Assembly (NCBI GenBank): GCA_031292015.1
Contig: JARLHY010000040.1
Span: 1-63,992, forward strand
DNA length: 63,992 bases
DNA from: Negativicutes bacterium
GTDB taxonomy: Bacteria > Bacillota_C > Negativicutes > Sporomusales_B > JARLHX01
Direction of reading: 5' to 3'
The notes under the pieces: generated by a model
The model's input: the letters and a program-made list of their open reading frames with translations, nothing else
Database searches by the model: none
What the model was told of the DNA's origin: nothing
Made by a program: the position numbers and the translations under genes
Shown here: positions 29,414 through 39,068 of the stretch, piece after piece
Numbering within the stretch: the first letter of the stretch is position 1
How the letters are laid out: each line of letters opens with the position of its first letter

Positions 29414-31263
29414 ATCCGTTCCCCCCAGTCGACGACATCGACGCCTAATCCCTGACAAACCCCACAGGCACTGCAGGTCTTGCGGCGGCAATCCTCCGTG
29501 GGAGCTCCGGCCATAGCCTGCTGATATTCCCTGAGCAGAAAAGACTTGTCCACCCCTGGGCTGAGATGATCCCACGGCAATTTTTCCTTGAAGCCGCGTT
29601 CCCGCTGGGCGTAACTCACCGGATCAATTCCGGTCTGGGCGAAAGCGTCCAGCCACACGTCATACTTAAAATGTTCCGACCAGCCGTCAAACCTGGCCCC
29701 CTGCCGCCAGGCCGTCAGCAGCACCTGGCCCAGCCGTCGGTCACCCCGGGCGAAGACTCCTTCCAGGAAACTGACCCGGGAATCGTGCCAGTTAAATGTA
29801 ATGCTGCGATCCTTGAGCAGTGACCTGAGGAGCTGCTGCTTGCGTTCAAGTTCGCTGGCGGCGTTCTGGCCATACCACTGAAAAGGCGTATGCGGCTTGG
29901 GCACAAAAGAAGAAACGCTGACAGTGACCTTGGCCCCGCGCCGGCCCTTGATCTGCTTGTACCAATCCAGCACTTTGTAACTCAGTTCGGCGATGCCCCT
30001 GATATCCTCGTCGGTTTCGGTGGGCAAACCGATCATAAAATACAGCTTCACGCCCGACCACCCAGCCCTGAAAGCGGCCCCCACCGCTTCCTCCAGGTCC
30101 TTTTCGGTCACGCCCTTGTTGATGACGTCTCTGAGCCGCTGGGTTCCGGCCTCCGGCGCGAACGTCAGGCCGCTTTTGCGGACTTTTTGCACTTCATTGG
30201 CCAGCTCAATCGAAAAGCTGTCGATCCGCAACGACGGCAGCGATACACTCACCCCCTGGTCCTCGAACTTGTCGATCAGCTTATGGACGATATCGTTCAG
30301 ACAGGAATAATCGGCCGAACTGAGCGAAGTCAGGGAAATCTCGCTGTAGCCGGTGTTGTCCACCAGTTCCTGCGCCAGCCTGAGCAGCGTTTCCGGGCGC
30401 CGTTCCCGCACCGGCCGGTAGATAACGCCGGCCTGGCAAAAACGGCAGCCGCGGGTGCAGCCGCGGAACAGCTCCAGCATAATCCGGTCATGAACAATCT
30501 CAAGATACGGCACCACCGGTGCGGTAGGGTACGCGGCCTGATCGAAATCACTGATAATGCGTTTGACAACAACCGGCTTGGCGGCAGCATGCTTCGGGGT
30601 CACCGCAGCCAGCGTACCGTCCTCATGATAGCTCAGGTCGTAGAAGGACGGCACATAAATGCCGTCGATGGCGGCCATCCGGCTCAGAATACCGGCCCGG
30701 CCGCCGGGTTTGCCGGCTTGCTTCCAGGCGGCTGTCGCTGCGGCTATTTCGCCAACGACTTCCTCACCCTCTCCCAGTACAAAAAAGTCCATGAAATCGG
30801 CCAGCGGCTCAGCATTGAAAGCGCACGGGCCACCGGCGATCACCAGGGGATGGCTCTCGGCCCGGTCGCAGGCCAACAGCGGGATGCCCCCAAGATCAAC
30901 CATATTGATTATATTGCTGTAGCTTAGCTCATACTGGAGGGTAAAACCCACAATGTCAAATTCGGACAATGGGCGGAAGCTCTCCATTCCCCCTAAAGGA
31001 ATGCCTTTCTCCCTCATCTCGTCCTCCATGTCCACCCAGGGGGCGTACACCCGCTCGGCCGCCGTATCGGGGCGGCTGTTGAGCACATGATAGAGGATTT
31101 TCAGGCCGAGGTGGGACATTCCCACCTCGTAGACGTCGGGGAAAGCCAGGGCAAAGGTGACGTCGACCTTCGCATGATCTTTTTTGATGCTGTTCCATTC
31201 ATCGCCGGTGTAGCGGGCCGGTTTGGCCACCCGGCTGAGTATAGCGGGATCGGGTCTGTTCAT
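29410..31263 (-). CDS. B12-binding-like radical SAM protein (TIGR03960)
   Basis: 617 residues: an N-terminal B12-binding-like domain (VDVTFALAFPDVYEVGMSHLGLKILYHVLN), a radical SAM core with RGCTRGCRFCQAG (CxxxCxxC cluster), and a C-terminal Cys-rich tail (CRRKTCSACGVCQG) that could bind a second cluster. Family members pair with DUF2344 and RNase G genes, as here. ATG follows ACGGAGGTT. Substrate unknown. Confidence 0.93.
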   Translation of the reverse strand: MNRPDPAILSRVAKPARYTGDEWNSIKKDHAKVDVTFALAFPDVYEVGMSHLGLKILYHVLNSRPDTAAERVYAPWVDMEDEMREKGIPLGGMESFRPLSEFDIVGFTLQYELSYSNIINMVDLGGIPLLACDRAESHPLVIAGGPCAFNAEPLADFMDFFVLGEGEEVVGEIAAATAAWKQAGKPGGRAGILSRMAAIDGIYVPSFYDLSYHEDGTLAAVTPKHAAAKPVVVKRIISDFDQAAYPTAPVVPYLEIVHDRIMLELFRGCTRGCRFCQAGVIYRPVRERRPETLLRLAQELVDNTGYSEISLTSLSSADYSCLNDIVHKLIDKFEDQGVSVSLPSLRIDSFSIELANEVQKVRKSGLTFAPEAGTQRLRDVINKGVTEKDLEEAVGAAFRAGWSGVKLYFMIGLPTETDEDIRGIAELSYKVLDWYKQIKGRRGAKVTVSVSSFVPKPHTPFQWYGQNAASELERKQQLLRSLLKDRSITFNWHDSRVSFLEGVFARGDRRLGQVLLTAWRQGARFDGWSEHFKYDVWLDAFAQTGIDPVSYAQRERGFKEKLPWDHLSPGVDKSFLLREYQQAMAGAPTEDCRRKTCSACGVCQGLGVDVVDWGERI

Positions 31264-31440
31264 GATAACCTCCGTGACGATATGCTCGGTTCTTTGTCGT
31301 GTATTATTCCCCGTTACAGGCTGCTATTTCCCTGAATATAAAAGCTGCTGCCGGAAGTTGGACCGGGCGGTGCGACAGATGCGGCACCGCCTTTTTGATG
31401 TTCTGGCGCCAGTGACAAAAATCCTGCCTCCGTTATGAAG

Positions 31441-31463
31441 AAAACTTGGCCTATGCCAAGTCC
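31441..31463 (-). terminator. Hairpin after the M50 gene
   Basis: ACTTGGC with GCCAAGT around CTAT; minus strand continues TTTTCTTC. Nearly the same stem as the terminator at 11456-11481. Confidence 0.65.
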
Positions 31464-31507
31464 CCGGCGCCGGTGGCGGCCCGGTTGCCTTTATCTTTGC
31501 CGGAAAA

Positions 31508-32395
31508 TCACACTTTCCGACAAGGCAAAAAATCGCCGATCCTGGCGTAAAGGCCCATGAGCGGCAGCGCCTCCCAGACCTGGGTTTCGGTCAGCGTTCC
31601 CTGCAGATGGAGCTGCTTGTCGACCACCAGGACGATATGATACTGCTCCGGCCCGAAGAACCGGAGAATGTCCCGGGCGGTTACGCTGTCCAGAGCGGTG
31701 AAATGGTTGGTAGGCAAAATGCCGCGGGCCACCAGCTCGGCTTTTTTGTTGGCCAGAACCCGCATCGTCCGAAAACCGGCCACCGCCGTTTCCGTCCGCG
31801 CGGCAGCATACAAAAACACGGCTGCGGCAAAGAAGGTCAGGTTGAAGGTTCCGGTCAACCAGAGATCCAGCGCCGACACCGCCGCCAGCCCCAGGCTGAT
31901 CAACTTGCCGGTGTTCACCACCATCCCGGTGGCTGAGGTAAAATCCCAGCGTGTCGCCAAAAGCGCCCTGAGAATCCTGCCACCGTCCAGCGGCAGCCCT
32001 GGCAGCAGATTAAACAGGGCCAGCATTAAATTTGCCCTCAGATAAAAATCCAGCGTTACCGTCCAGGCCGGTACCCGAAAAGCAATAAAATAGATAACAG
32101 CCGCCATAACCAAGCTAGCCAAAGGTCCGGCGGCTGCCATTATTATCTCGCTGATTGAACCCGCTTCGCCGATTCGTTCGATCCGGGCGACACCGCCAAA
32201 CGGCAAAAGTTCCAGTTCCCGGACCCGGTAGCCGAGGGAGGTCGCGACGGCGGCGTGGGCCAGTTCGTGCCAGAGCACCGCGGCGAACACCCCGAGGACC
32301 TTGAATCCCATGCCCATCAGGGCGAAAACGACAATCAAAGCGATGAACCAGTTGTTCAGGATAAACTGAACGCCAGCCACTTTACCGGCCCGCAA
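31508..32395 (-). CDS. M50 membrane metalloprotease, SpoIVFB-like
   Basis: 295 residues with six or so membrane helices. Zinc motif HELAH at 43-47 and the distal Asp in NLLPGLPLDGG (D137) are intact, followed by a CBS-like C-terminal domain (about 225-290). SpoIVFB cleaves pro-sigma-K in the mother cell; the neighbouring M23 gene supports that pairing, but a non-sporulation role is possible. The start appears to be TTG behind AAGGTGAACAGGA. Confidence 0.9.
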   Translation of the reverse strand: MRAGKVAGVQFILNNWFIALIVVFALMGMGFKVLGVFAAVLWHELAHAAVATSLGYRVRELELLPFGGVARIERIGEAGSISEIIMAAAGPLASLVMAAVIYFIAFRVPAWTVTLDFYLRANLMLALFNLLPGLPLDGGRILRALLATRWDFTSATGMVVNTGKLISLGLAAVSALDLWLTGTFNLTFFAAAVFLYAAARTETAVAGFRTMRVLANKKAELVARGILPTNHFTALDSVTARDILRFFGPEQYHIVLVVDKQLHLQGTLTETQVWEALPLMGLYARIGDFLPCRKV

Positions 32396-32401
32396 TCCTG
32401 T

Positions 32402-33133
32402 TCACCTTCCTTCCTTCGCCGGCCCCTCTTCCCTGATCCGGGTAAGCGGATCGATAGCCTTGCCTTTTTCCCGCACCTCAAAATACAGTAAGGGGGAAAC
32501 GGCGCCGGTGGCTTTCCCGACCCTGGCCACGATCTGACCCTGGCTGACGCTCTCCTCCGGTTTTACCAGGACTTCTCCCAGATACCCGTAAACACTGTCG
32601 AGATCCAGGCTGTGTTCAATAACCAGAATTTTGCCGTACTGGGCGCTGTCAGTTACCGCCTTCACCTTCCCCGCCGCGGCGGCTTTCACCGGCGCCCCGA
32701 CCGACGCCTCGATGGCGATCCCCTCATACATTTTCTCCTGCTTTTGCACAGGGTCGGTGCGCCAACCGTATGTCGCCACGACCTTGCCCTCCGCCGGCCT
32801 GGTCATATACAGCAGCGGATCCGCCGGCTTGGTCACCGTATTTTGAACCCGTTTCCACACCGAAACATCAATATTTTTCGGGGCAAGGCCGGCCAGCTTG
32901 TCAATGAGATAAGCGAAATCGGTTTCAACGGTAATCACATAGCGCACACCCTCGCTGACCGTGCGCCCTGCCGCCGTACCCGACTCGTGGGCGCCGTAAA
33001 CCAGCGCGAATAACAGCGCGGCCACCACAAGCTTTTTGAACCAGCCGAACCGAAATTCCGGTTCATGGTTCTGCCAGGGATCCCTGCTTTCCCAACGGTT
33101 GTTGCCCCACCGGTTATTCCAGTGCCTGACCAT
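32402..33133 (-). CDS. M23 peptidase-like protein, SpoIVFA-like
   Basis: 243 residues: a basic, Trp-rich cytoplasmic head, one membrane helix (LVVAALLFALVYGAH), a linker, and a C-terminal LytM/M23 domain (GKVVATYGWRTDPVQKQEKMYEGIAIEA, VIEHSLDLDSVYGYLG, LYFEVREKGKAIDP). The His/Asp metal ligands of active M23 enzymes appear changed (GIAIEA in place of GxDxxA), as in SpoIVFA, a regulator of SpoIVFB. It lies immediately upstream of the M50 gene. Confidence 0.88.
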   Translation of the reverse strand: MVRHWNNRWGNNRWESRDPWQNHEPEFRFGWFKKLVVAALLFALVYGAHESGTAAGRTVSEGVRYVITVETDFAYLIDKLAGLAPKNIDVSVWKRVQNTVTKPADPLLYMTRPAEGKVVATYGWRTDPVQKQEKMYEGIAIEASVGAPVKAAAAGKVKAVTDSAQYGKILVIEHSLDLDSVYGYLGEVLVKPEESVSQGQIVARVGKATGAVSPLLYFEVREKGKAIDPLTRIREEGPAKEGR

Positions 33134-33207
33134 ACTCCCGCCCCCCCGCGTCCTGCGGACATTATTCTTCTATCGCATGTATATGCCGTCTGGCCGTAAA
33201 TCATAAC

Positions 33208-33236
33208 AAAAAAGTGCACAAGCTCTGCTTGTGCAC
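33208..33236 (-). terminator. Terminator after rodA and repeat copy A
   Basis: Minus strand GTGCACAAGC, AGA loop, GCTTGTGCAC, then TTTTTT. Confidence 0.92.
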
Positions 33237-33268
33237 TAATAACCGCTGATAGCCCTATCAATAACCAA

Positions 33269-33392
33269 AAGGCTGTTCAAAAAGGTCAAGATGCCAGGCG
33301 CACCGGAAGAACGCGCCGCGCCGCGTACTAGGGTGTACGCAAGCCAGCGTTCTGAGGAGCAACGCCGCAGATTGGCCTTTTTCAACAGCCTT
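33269..33392. repeat. Dispersed repeat, copy A (~124 bp)
   Basis: The ends are imperfect inverted repeats (AAGGCTGTTCAAAAAGG and CCTTTTTCAACAGCCTT, one mismatch). The interior is GC-rich and partly palindromic. It is about 90% identical by eye to copy B (55149-55272) and more distant from copy C (39069-39192). It starts at the rodA stop codon. Confidence 0.85.
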
Positions 33393-34497
33393 AGAACAGG
33401 ATCTTTTGTCGTCGCATATAGATGTTCAGCAATATGCCCAGACTCACCATGTTCGTTGTCAGCGAGCTGACCCCGTAGCTCATCAGCGGCAAAGGGATAC
33501 CGGTAACAGGCATGATCCCTGCGGTCATCCCGACATTCACCAGCAGATGGAAGGTCAGCATCGATGTGATGCCGGTAGCCAGCAGCATGCCGAAATTATC
33601 CCTGGCAGCGCCGGCGATCTTGACGCCGCGATACAGGAGAATAAAGTAGAGCACCAGGATGAACACCGCTCCGACAAAACCGAGCTCCTCGCCGATTACG
33701 GCGAAAATAAAGTCGGTATGATTTTCCGGCAGGAAATTGAGCTGGCTCTGGGTCCCGCCGAACAGGCCCTTGCCGAACAGCATTCCTGATCCGATGGCAA
33801 TTTTGGACTGAATGATGTGATAGCCCGAACCAAGGGGATCGACATTGGGGTCGAGAAAAACCGTAAGCCGTTTTTTCTGGTAGTCTTTGAGAAAATGCCA
33901 GAAAATCGGGGCAAAAGCGAGCCCGCCGAGAATGATGGCCCCCAAATGCTTCATACTGACTCCGGCAATAAACAGCATCCCGAACAAGATTGCCAGGAAG
34001 ACCAGCGAGGTGCCCAGATCCGGTTGCTTCAGCACCAGCAGAAAAGGAATGCCGACAAAGATGAAGACCGGAATAATGTCCTTGAACGTATTGAGCTGCC
34101 CTGTCTTTTTATCCAGCAAGTGGGCCAGGGCAATGATCATGATCAGTTTGGAAAACTCGGACGGCTGCAGATTGATCGGGCCGATCTGGATCCAGCGCTG
34201 GGCCCCGAGGGCCGACTGGCCGACGAACATGACTGCCAGCAGCATGACCAGATTGATGCCATACAGGATGTTGGCGTACTTGCTCAGGGACTTGTAGTCA
34301 AAATGCAGCATGAAAAAGATGAAAACGATGTTGACCACCGCAAACAGGCCCTGCCGCTGCACGTACCAGTAGCGGTCCTCACCGGGGGTGTTGATATGGG
34401 TGGCACTGCCGATAATAAGCAGGCTGATCATGATCAGCACCGCCGCAAGTATAATAACAGTAAAATCAAGATTCTTCAGTAACCGCCGGCTAAGCAT
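33391..34497 (-). CDS. rodA: Rod-shape determining glycosyltransferase RodA (SEDS)
   Basis: 368 residues with about ten membrane helices. SEDS landmarks: QRWIQIGPINLQPSEFSKL, VLKQPDLGTSLVFL, NFLPENHTDFIFAVIGEELGFVG and the C-terminal GIPLPLMSYGVSSLTTNM. It polymerises peptidoglycan with PBP2 in rod elongation. ATG at 34497 follows AAGGTAAGGG. It lies downstream of minCDE. Confidence 0.96.
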   Translation of the reverse strand: MLSRRLLKNLDFTVIILAAVLIMISLLIIGSATHINTPGEDRYWYVQRQGLFAVVNIVFIFFMLHFDYKSLSKYANILYGINLVMLLAVMFVGQSALGAQRWIQIGPINLQPSEFSKLIMIIALAHLLDKKTGQLNTFKDIIPVFIFVGIPFLLVLKQPDLGTSLVFLAILFGMLFIAGVSMKHLGAIILGGLAFAPIFWHFLKDYQKKRLTVFLDPNVDPLGSGYHIIQSKIAIGSGMLFGKGLFGGTQSQLNFLPENHTDFIFAVIGEELGFVGAVFILVLYFILLYRGVKIAGAARDNFGMLLATGITSMLTFHLLVNVGMTAGIMPVTGIPLPLMSYGVSSLTTNMVSLGILLNIYMRRQKILF

Positions 34498-34611
34498 GTT
34501 TACCCTTACCTTCCGAAAAGCTCGTCCTGTTATATTATAATCGTATTTCCCTTTTCCGTCCAGTTTGCCGGCCTGTAAAATAAGCCCATCAGCAAGCGAT
34601 CGCCGCCAAAT

Positions 34612-34638
34612 AAAAAAGGCTATTCCACAGAACAGCCT
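34612..34638 (-). terminator. Terminator after minE
   Basis: Minus strand AGGCTGTTC, loop, GAATAGCCT, then TTTTTTA. Confidence 0.85.
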
Positions 34639-34661
34639 CCAGAGTATCAACAACCACAATC

Positions 34662-34940
34662 TCACTCGGCGGGCAATACGCCCCGCTTCATCCTGTTCAC
34701 GGGAATATTCGCCACCAGTGCCACCGATGAAGAGGTGCTGGTCAGATTCACTTCCATCTCTTTCTCGTTGATCTCCATATAGTTGGAGATCACTCTGATC
34801 ATATCCCCTTTTAGGACTTCCATGAGCTGGGGCGAAACATTCACCCGGTCATGGACCAGCACCAGACGCAGCCGCTCTTTGGCAATCTCTTTGGAGCCGG
34901 AGCTTTCCTTGCTGAATAATCTTTGAATCAAGTCCAACAT
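34662..34940 (-). CDS. minE: Cell division topological factor MinE
   Basis: 92 residues: N-terminal membrane/MinD-binding segment (LIQRLFSKES ... AKERLRLVLVHDR) and the C-terminal topological domain. ATG at 34940 lies seven bases after GGAGG. It drives MinD oscillation or displacement from mid-cell. Confidence 0.96.
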   Translation of the reverse strand: MLDLIQRLFSKESSGSKEIAKERLRLVLVHDRVNVSPQLMEVLKGDMIRVISNYMEINEKEMEVNLTSTSSSVALVANIPVNRMKRGVLPAE

Positions 34941-34942
34941 TC

Positions 34943-35743
34943 TCAACCCTCCTTAAAACCCAAAAATCGTTTCAGTTTGGTCATGAAGCCGGTTTCGACG
35001 TCAAAACTCATCAGGGGCACATTCTCGCCCAGAAGGCGTCTGACGATATTTTTGTAGGCAACGCTTGCCTTTGAGGCCGGATTGACGATGGCAGGTTCGC
35101 CGCGGTTGGTGGATATGACGATATATTCGTCCTCAGGAATAACCCCCAGCAAATCCACCGCCAGAATCTCGATGATATCGTCGATATCCATCATATCGCC
35201 CTTTTTCACCATATGAGGACGAATGCGGTTGATAATCAGTTTAGGGTTATGCTTCCCTTCGGCTTCCAGCAGCCCGATGATCCGGTCGGCGTCCCGGACC
35301 GCCGAAACCTCGGGGGTAGTCACGATAATCGCCTTTTCCGCCCCGGCTATGGCGTTCTTGAACCCTTGCTCGATTCCTGCCGGGCAGTCGATAATGACAT
35401 ACTCGAACTCCTCGGCAAGGTTCTGGCACAACTGCCGCATTTGATCAGGGTTGACGGCGTTTTTGTCCCTGGTTTGCGCAGCCGGCAGCAAATACATTGT
35501 CTCATACCGCTTGTCGCGGATCAGGGCCTGTTTCAGACGGCAATTGCCCTCGGTAACGTCCACCAGGTCATAAACGATCCTATTTTCCAGGCCCATCACC
35601 ACATCCAGGTTTCTGAGCCCGATATCGGCATCCACCAGCACGACTTTTTTCCCCATCAAGGCGAATCCGGTTCCCAGATTGGCAGTGGTCGTCGTTTTAC
35701 CGACACCGCCTTTACCGGATGTCACAACAATTACTTCACCCAT
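34943..35743 (-). CDS. minD: Septum-site ATPase MinD
   Basis: 266 residues with the deviant Walker A KGGVGKTT, DADIGLRNLD and IIDCPAG, and a C-terminal amphipathic membrane-targeting helix (MTKLKRFLGFKEG). It recruits MinC to the membrane. Flanked by minC and minE. Confidence 0.98.
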   Translation of the reverse strand: MGEVIVVTSGKGGVGKTTTTANLGTGFALMGKKVVLVDADIGLRNLDVVMGLENRIVYDLVDVTEGNCRLKQALIRDKRYETMYLLPAAQTRDKNAVNPDQMRQLCQNLAEEFEYVIIDCPAGIEQGFKNAIAGAEKAIIVTTPEVSAVRDADRIIGLLEAEGKHNPKLIINRIRPHMVKKGDMMDIDDIIEILAVDLLGVIPEDEYIVISTNRGEPAIVNPASKASVAYKNIVRRLLGENVPLMSFDVETGFMTKLKRFLGFKEG

Positions 35744-35755
35744 ATCACTAGCCTC

Positions 35756-36376
35756 CTATCGATTCGCTGGCTCAATGACCACCGCTCCGTCCCGGATTCT
35801 GGCGATCTCAACGCAGTCGGGCTTGTCCAGGTCATCCGGCGACCGGGAAATCACCCCGGCGATCCGCAGCTGGGTCGCCACGATCTTGTTCGCCGTGATG
35901 GTAGCGGTCGCATCGCCGTAAGCCCCGGCGTGGGCCACACCCCGGCAGGCGCCGAGAATGATGATATCCTGGCCGGCAACGATCTGGGCACCGGGATTCA
36001 CATCGCCGATAACCACCACCGAACCGTCATATGCCACTTTTTGGCCGCTTCTCAGCGTCTTGTTGACCACCAGCGCTCTGGTTTCGTACCTGTCACGCCC
36101 GGCAGGTGCCGGACTTGCCGCCGCTTGTCCGCTTTCAGCCCGCTTGGCCGTTTCCCAGCAAGCCAGGCCATGCTCCGCCAGCAGGGAAGCGATCTGGGTA
36201 TGCTCCTCAGCCTTCAGCGTCGCCGGCAGTTTGATGGTGGCGCCGCGGCGGAAGAAATCGTTGGCTGAAGCCAGTTTGCCTTTAAGTTGCTCCAAAATGT
36301 CGGCAAAATCGGCGGTGTCACTGAGAAGCAGCTGAATTTCGCCCCTGACTCCTTTGAAGACAACATCCTCGCGCAT
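35756..36376 (-). CDS. minC: Septum-site inhibitor MinC
   Basis: 206 residues: an N-terminal FtsZ-inhibiting domain (VFKGVRGEIQLLLSDTADFADILEQLKGKL) and a C-terminal beta-helix (QKVAYDGSVVVIGDVNPGAQIVAGQDIIILGACRGVAHAGA) that dimerises and binds MinD. Confidence 0.97.
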   Translation of the reverse strand: MREDVVFKGVRGEIQLLLSDTADFADILEQLKGKLASANDFFRRGATIKLPATLKAEEHTQIASLLAEHGLACWETAKRAESGQAAASPAPAGRDRYETRALVVNKTLRSGQKVAYDGSVVVIGDVNPGAQIVAGQDIIILGACRGVAHAGAYGDATATITANKIVATQLRIAGVISRSPDDLDKPDCVEIARIRDGAVVIEPANR

Positions 36377-36521
36377 AAACCTTCTCCGTCATCTATACAT
36401 AATATTTTACGACATCCCATTAATTCGCGCTGACTGCCAATAATCCTGCCAATCATTCACCAGCCGAACCAATAAATGTTCACTGCTGGCGCCCCCTTGG
36501 CTGCCGCCGCGGCGGCAGCTT

Positions 36522-36740
36522 TTATATTTGAAAAATCCGCCGGTGGCGATATTTCAGCCTGATGTTGCGGTCAAAAAACTGTTCCCGGGAATCGGCGCTT
36601 TGCAGCTGTTCGTAGACAGCGGCCGGCACGTCAAAAAACTGGTAGCGGTCCCTGGTATGAAGCTCAACCTCCAACAGTTTCTTGTCGGCATCGTAACGGA
36701 CTGAACGTAGATTGGGGGATCTGACCTGCACTCCGCTCAT
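36522..36740 (-). CDS. KTSC domain protein
   Basis: 72 residues matching the KTSC fold: SVRYDADKKLLEVELHTRDRYQFFDVPAAVYEQLQSADSREQFFDRNIRLKYRHRRI. The name-giving KTSC residues are not conserved at the start. Function unknown; some family members bind nucleic acid. Confidence 0.85.
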   Translation of the reverse strand: MSGVQVRSPNLRSVRYDADKKLLEVELHTRDRYQFFDVPAAVYEQLQSADSREQFFDRNIRLKYRHRRIFQI

Positions 36741-36931
36741 CTTGTCGCCGCCCTTCTTACCGCTGCCCTCAGCAGCTCTTTTTTAAATTTTCGCGCAATT
36801 TTGATTTTTTTTCCTGCCGCGGTGTTCCACCAGGCGTGATTCCTGCCAGGATTTTGCCGCGTGCGCTTATTGTGTCCGCCGCAGTCGACATGATAAGATG
36901 TTACTGAATGACAATTAGCGGGGGCGATTTA

Positions 36932-38935
36932 ATGACAACTGAGATCAAACGTTCCGTCTGCCCATACGACTGTCCCGACGCCTGCGGCCTCCTTGTCGAG
37001 GTGAAAAACGGCCGCGCCGTCAAAGTGGCCGGGGACCCCGAGCATCCGTTCACCCGCGGCGCTTTATGCACCAAAATGGCCCACTACGAGCGAACCGTCC
37101 ACTCCCCGGAGCGTCTGACCCGTCCGCTCTTAAGAAACGGTCCCAAGGGAACAGGCTCCTTCCGCAGTGCGACCTGGGACGAGGCGATAAGCCATATTGC
37201 CGGCCGCTGGCGGGAAATCGCCGCCAGCTGCGGTCCGGAAGCCATCCTGCCCTTTTCCTACGCCGGCACCATGGGCATGGTCCAGCGCAACGCCGGCCAC
37301 GCCTTCTTCCACCGGCTGGGAGCTTCCCGCCTGGACCGGACGATCTGTTCGCCAGCGAAAGATTACGGCTGGAAAACCGTCATGGGGAATACGCGAGCCA
37401 TGCATCCGGATGAGGTCATGGACAGCGACCTTGTCATTCTCTGGGGCATCAACGCTTTGGTCACCAACATCCACTTCCTCCACGGCGTCCGGGAGGCCAA
37501 AAAGCGCGGCGCAGCCGTCTGGCTCATCGATAACTACGAAACCCCCACCGCCCAACTGGCCGACCGGGTGTTTCTCACCCGCCCCGGCAGCGACGGCGCT
37601 CTGGCCCTCGGCCTGATGCACATTCTGGCCAGGGACGGTCTTGTTGACAAGGCTTTTGTTGACTCTTTCGTTCAAGGCTATCCTGAGCTGGAAGGGTCCG
37701 TACTGCCCGACTACCCGCCGGAAGCTGTCAGCCGCATCACCGGTCTGACAGCCGAAACCGTCGAGGAAATGGCCCGCAGCTACGCCCGGGCCAGGGCTCC
37801 CTTCATTCGTCTCGGCTCCGGCCTGTCCCGCTACGGCAACGGCGCCATGGCGGTGCGGACCATCGCCTGCCTGCCGGCGCTGGTCGGTGCCTGGGCCAAA
37901 CCCGGCGGCGGCATCCTCAGCAGCATAGCTACCGGAGCCAGCCTGGACATTACCCACATCACCAGAGAAGATTTGCAGGCGAAGCCGGCACGGCTGATCA
38001 ACATCAATCAGCTGGGAGCCGCCCTCACCGAACCGCAGCAGCCTCCGTTGATGAGCCTTTATGTCTACCACTGCAACCCGGCTTCGGTAGTGCCTGACCA
38101 AAACAAGGTACTGGCCGGCCTCAGCCGCGAAGACCTGTTTACTGTTGTCCACGAGCGCTTCATGACCGATACCGCCCTCTACGCCGACGTTGTTCTGCCG
38201 GCCACGACCTCCCTGGAACACAGCGATATCTACAGGGCCTACGGCCACTACGGCGTCCAGCGCACCTTTCCGGCCATCCCGCCGGTCGGCGAGACCAAAG
38301 CCAACTGGGAAGTCTTTTGCCTGCTGGCCAAAGCAATGAGTTTTGAGGAAGATGTCTTCGACCGGACCGCCGACGACCTGATCGAAGAAATGCTGGTCAG
38401 CCCCTCCGCCTGGCTTGCCGCCAGCGACCTGACCGCAATCCGGTCCGGCCTGCCGGCCGAATTGCCGCTGCCTGACAGCTACAAAACCAAGTACATGACA
38501 CCTTCCGGCAAGATCGAGATCCTGAATCCGGCCGAGAATCCGCCGCTGCCCTCTTACTTCGAGCCGCACGGTGACGACGCCCCGTTCTGGCTGTCCACCG
38601 CCCCGTACCTGCCTTTGCTCAACTCGTCCTTCAACGAACGCGGCGACCTGCTGGCTACCCAGCAGATGACCCTCCAGATGAACCCCGCCGACGCCAACGC
38701 CAAAGGCCTTGCCGACGGCTCCCGGGTAGTAGCCTTCAACACCAGGGGCGAGGTCACCTTCATCCTGAAAGTCACCCCTAAGGTGCCGGCCGGGGTCGTG
38801 GTAGCCGAAGGAGTCTGGTGGCTGAAAAACGCCCCCGGCGATCGCACCGTCAACGCCCTCACCTCCCAGCGCCTCACCGACAAAGCCGCCGGCGGCACTT
38901 TCTACGACACGAAAGTCGACGTTAGAGCCGAGTAG
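36932..38935 (+). CDS. Single-subunit molybdopterin oxidoreductase
   Basis: 667 residues from ATG at 36932 (GGGGGCGATTTA upstream). The N-terminal 4Fe-4S site CPYDCPDACG ... GALC is followed by the Mo-bisMGD domains (ICSPAKDYG, DLVILWGINALVTNIH, DNYETPTAQLADRV, YHCNPASVVPDQ) and the C-terminal cofactor-binding domain (MNPADANAKGLADGSRVVAFNTRG). There is no TAT signal, so it is cytoplasmic. It stands alone on the plus strand among minus-strand cell-shape genes, with no partner subunit; its substrate is unknown. Confidence 0.93.
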   Translation: MTTEIKRSVCPYDCPDACGLLVEVKNGRAVKVAGDPEHPFTRGALCTKMAHYERTVHSPERLTRPLLRNGPKGTGSFRSATWDEAISHIAGRWREIAASCGPEAILPFSYAGTMGMVQRNAGHAFFHRLGASRLDRTICSPAKDYGWKTVMGNTRAMHPDEVMDSDLVILWGINALVTNIHFLHGVREAKKRGAAVWLIDNYETPTAQLADRVFLTRPGSDGALALGLMHILARDGLVDKAFVDSFVQGYPELEGSVLPDYPPEAVSRITGLTAETVEEMARSYARARAPFIRLGSGLSRYGNGAMAVRTIACLPALVGAWAKPGGGILSSIATGASLDITHITREDLQAKPARLININQLGAALTEPQQPPLMSLYVYHCNPASVVPDQNKVLAGLSREDLFTVVHERFMTDTALYADVVLPATTSLEHSDIYRAYGHYGVQRTFPAIPPVGETKANWEVFCLLAKAMSFEEDVFDRTADDLIEEMLVSPSAWLAASDLTAIRSGLPAELPLPDSYKTKYMTPSGKIEILNPAENPPLPSYFEPHGDDAPFWLSTAPYLPLLNSSFNERGDLLATQQMTLQMNPADANAKGLADGSRVVAFNTRGEVTFILKVTPKVPAGVVVAEGVWWLKNAPGDRTVNALTSQRLTDKAAGGTFYDTKVDVRAE

Positions 38936-39024
38936 CGCCGTTCCGAAAATTCATTACGGCTGCCATCGCGGACCGCAAAGTGCCGGACGGACGGAGGTCC
39001 GGAGGAAGTCGCCGCAAGGCCAAA

Positions 39025-39050
39025 AAGCCCGGGATAATTATCCCGGGCTT
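39025..39050. terminator. 26-bp perfect palindrome terminator
   Basis: AAGCCCGGGATAA followed by its exact complement, with T-rich sequence on the plus side (AGTTTTATTT) and TTTTTGG on the minus side. It serves the oxidoreductase gene and the convergent PBP2 gene. Confidence 0.9.
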
Positions 39051-39068
39051 AGTTTTATTTAATCCTCT

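Noticed and set aside
33269..33392. Insertion sequence with a transposase
   Set aside because: The element is too short to encode a protein; only a non-autonomous element or an RNA structure is possible.
37130..38569. 479-codon minus-strand frame inside the molybdopterin oxidoreductase
   Set aside because: A high-GC shadow frame; the plus strand gives a complete enzyme.
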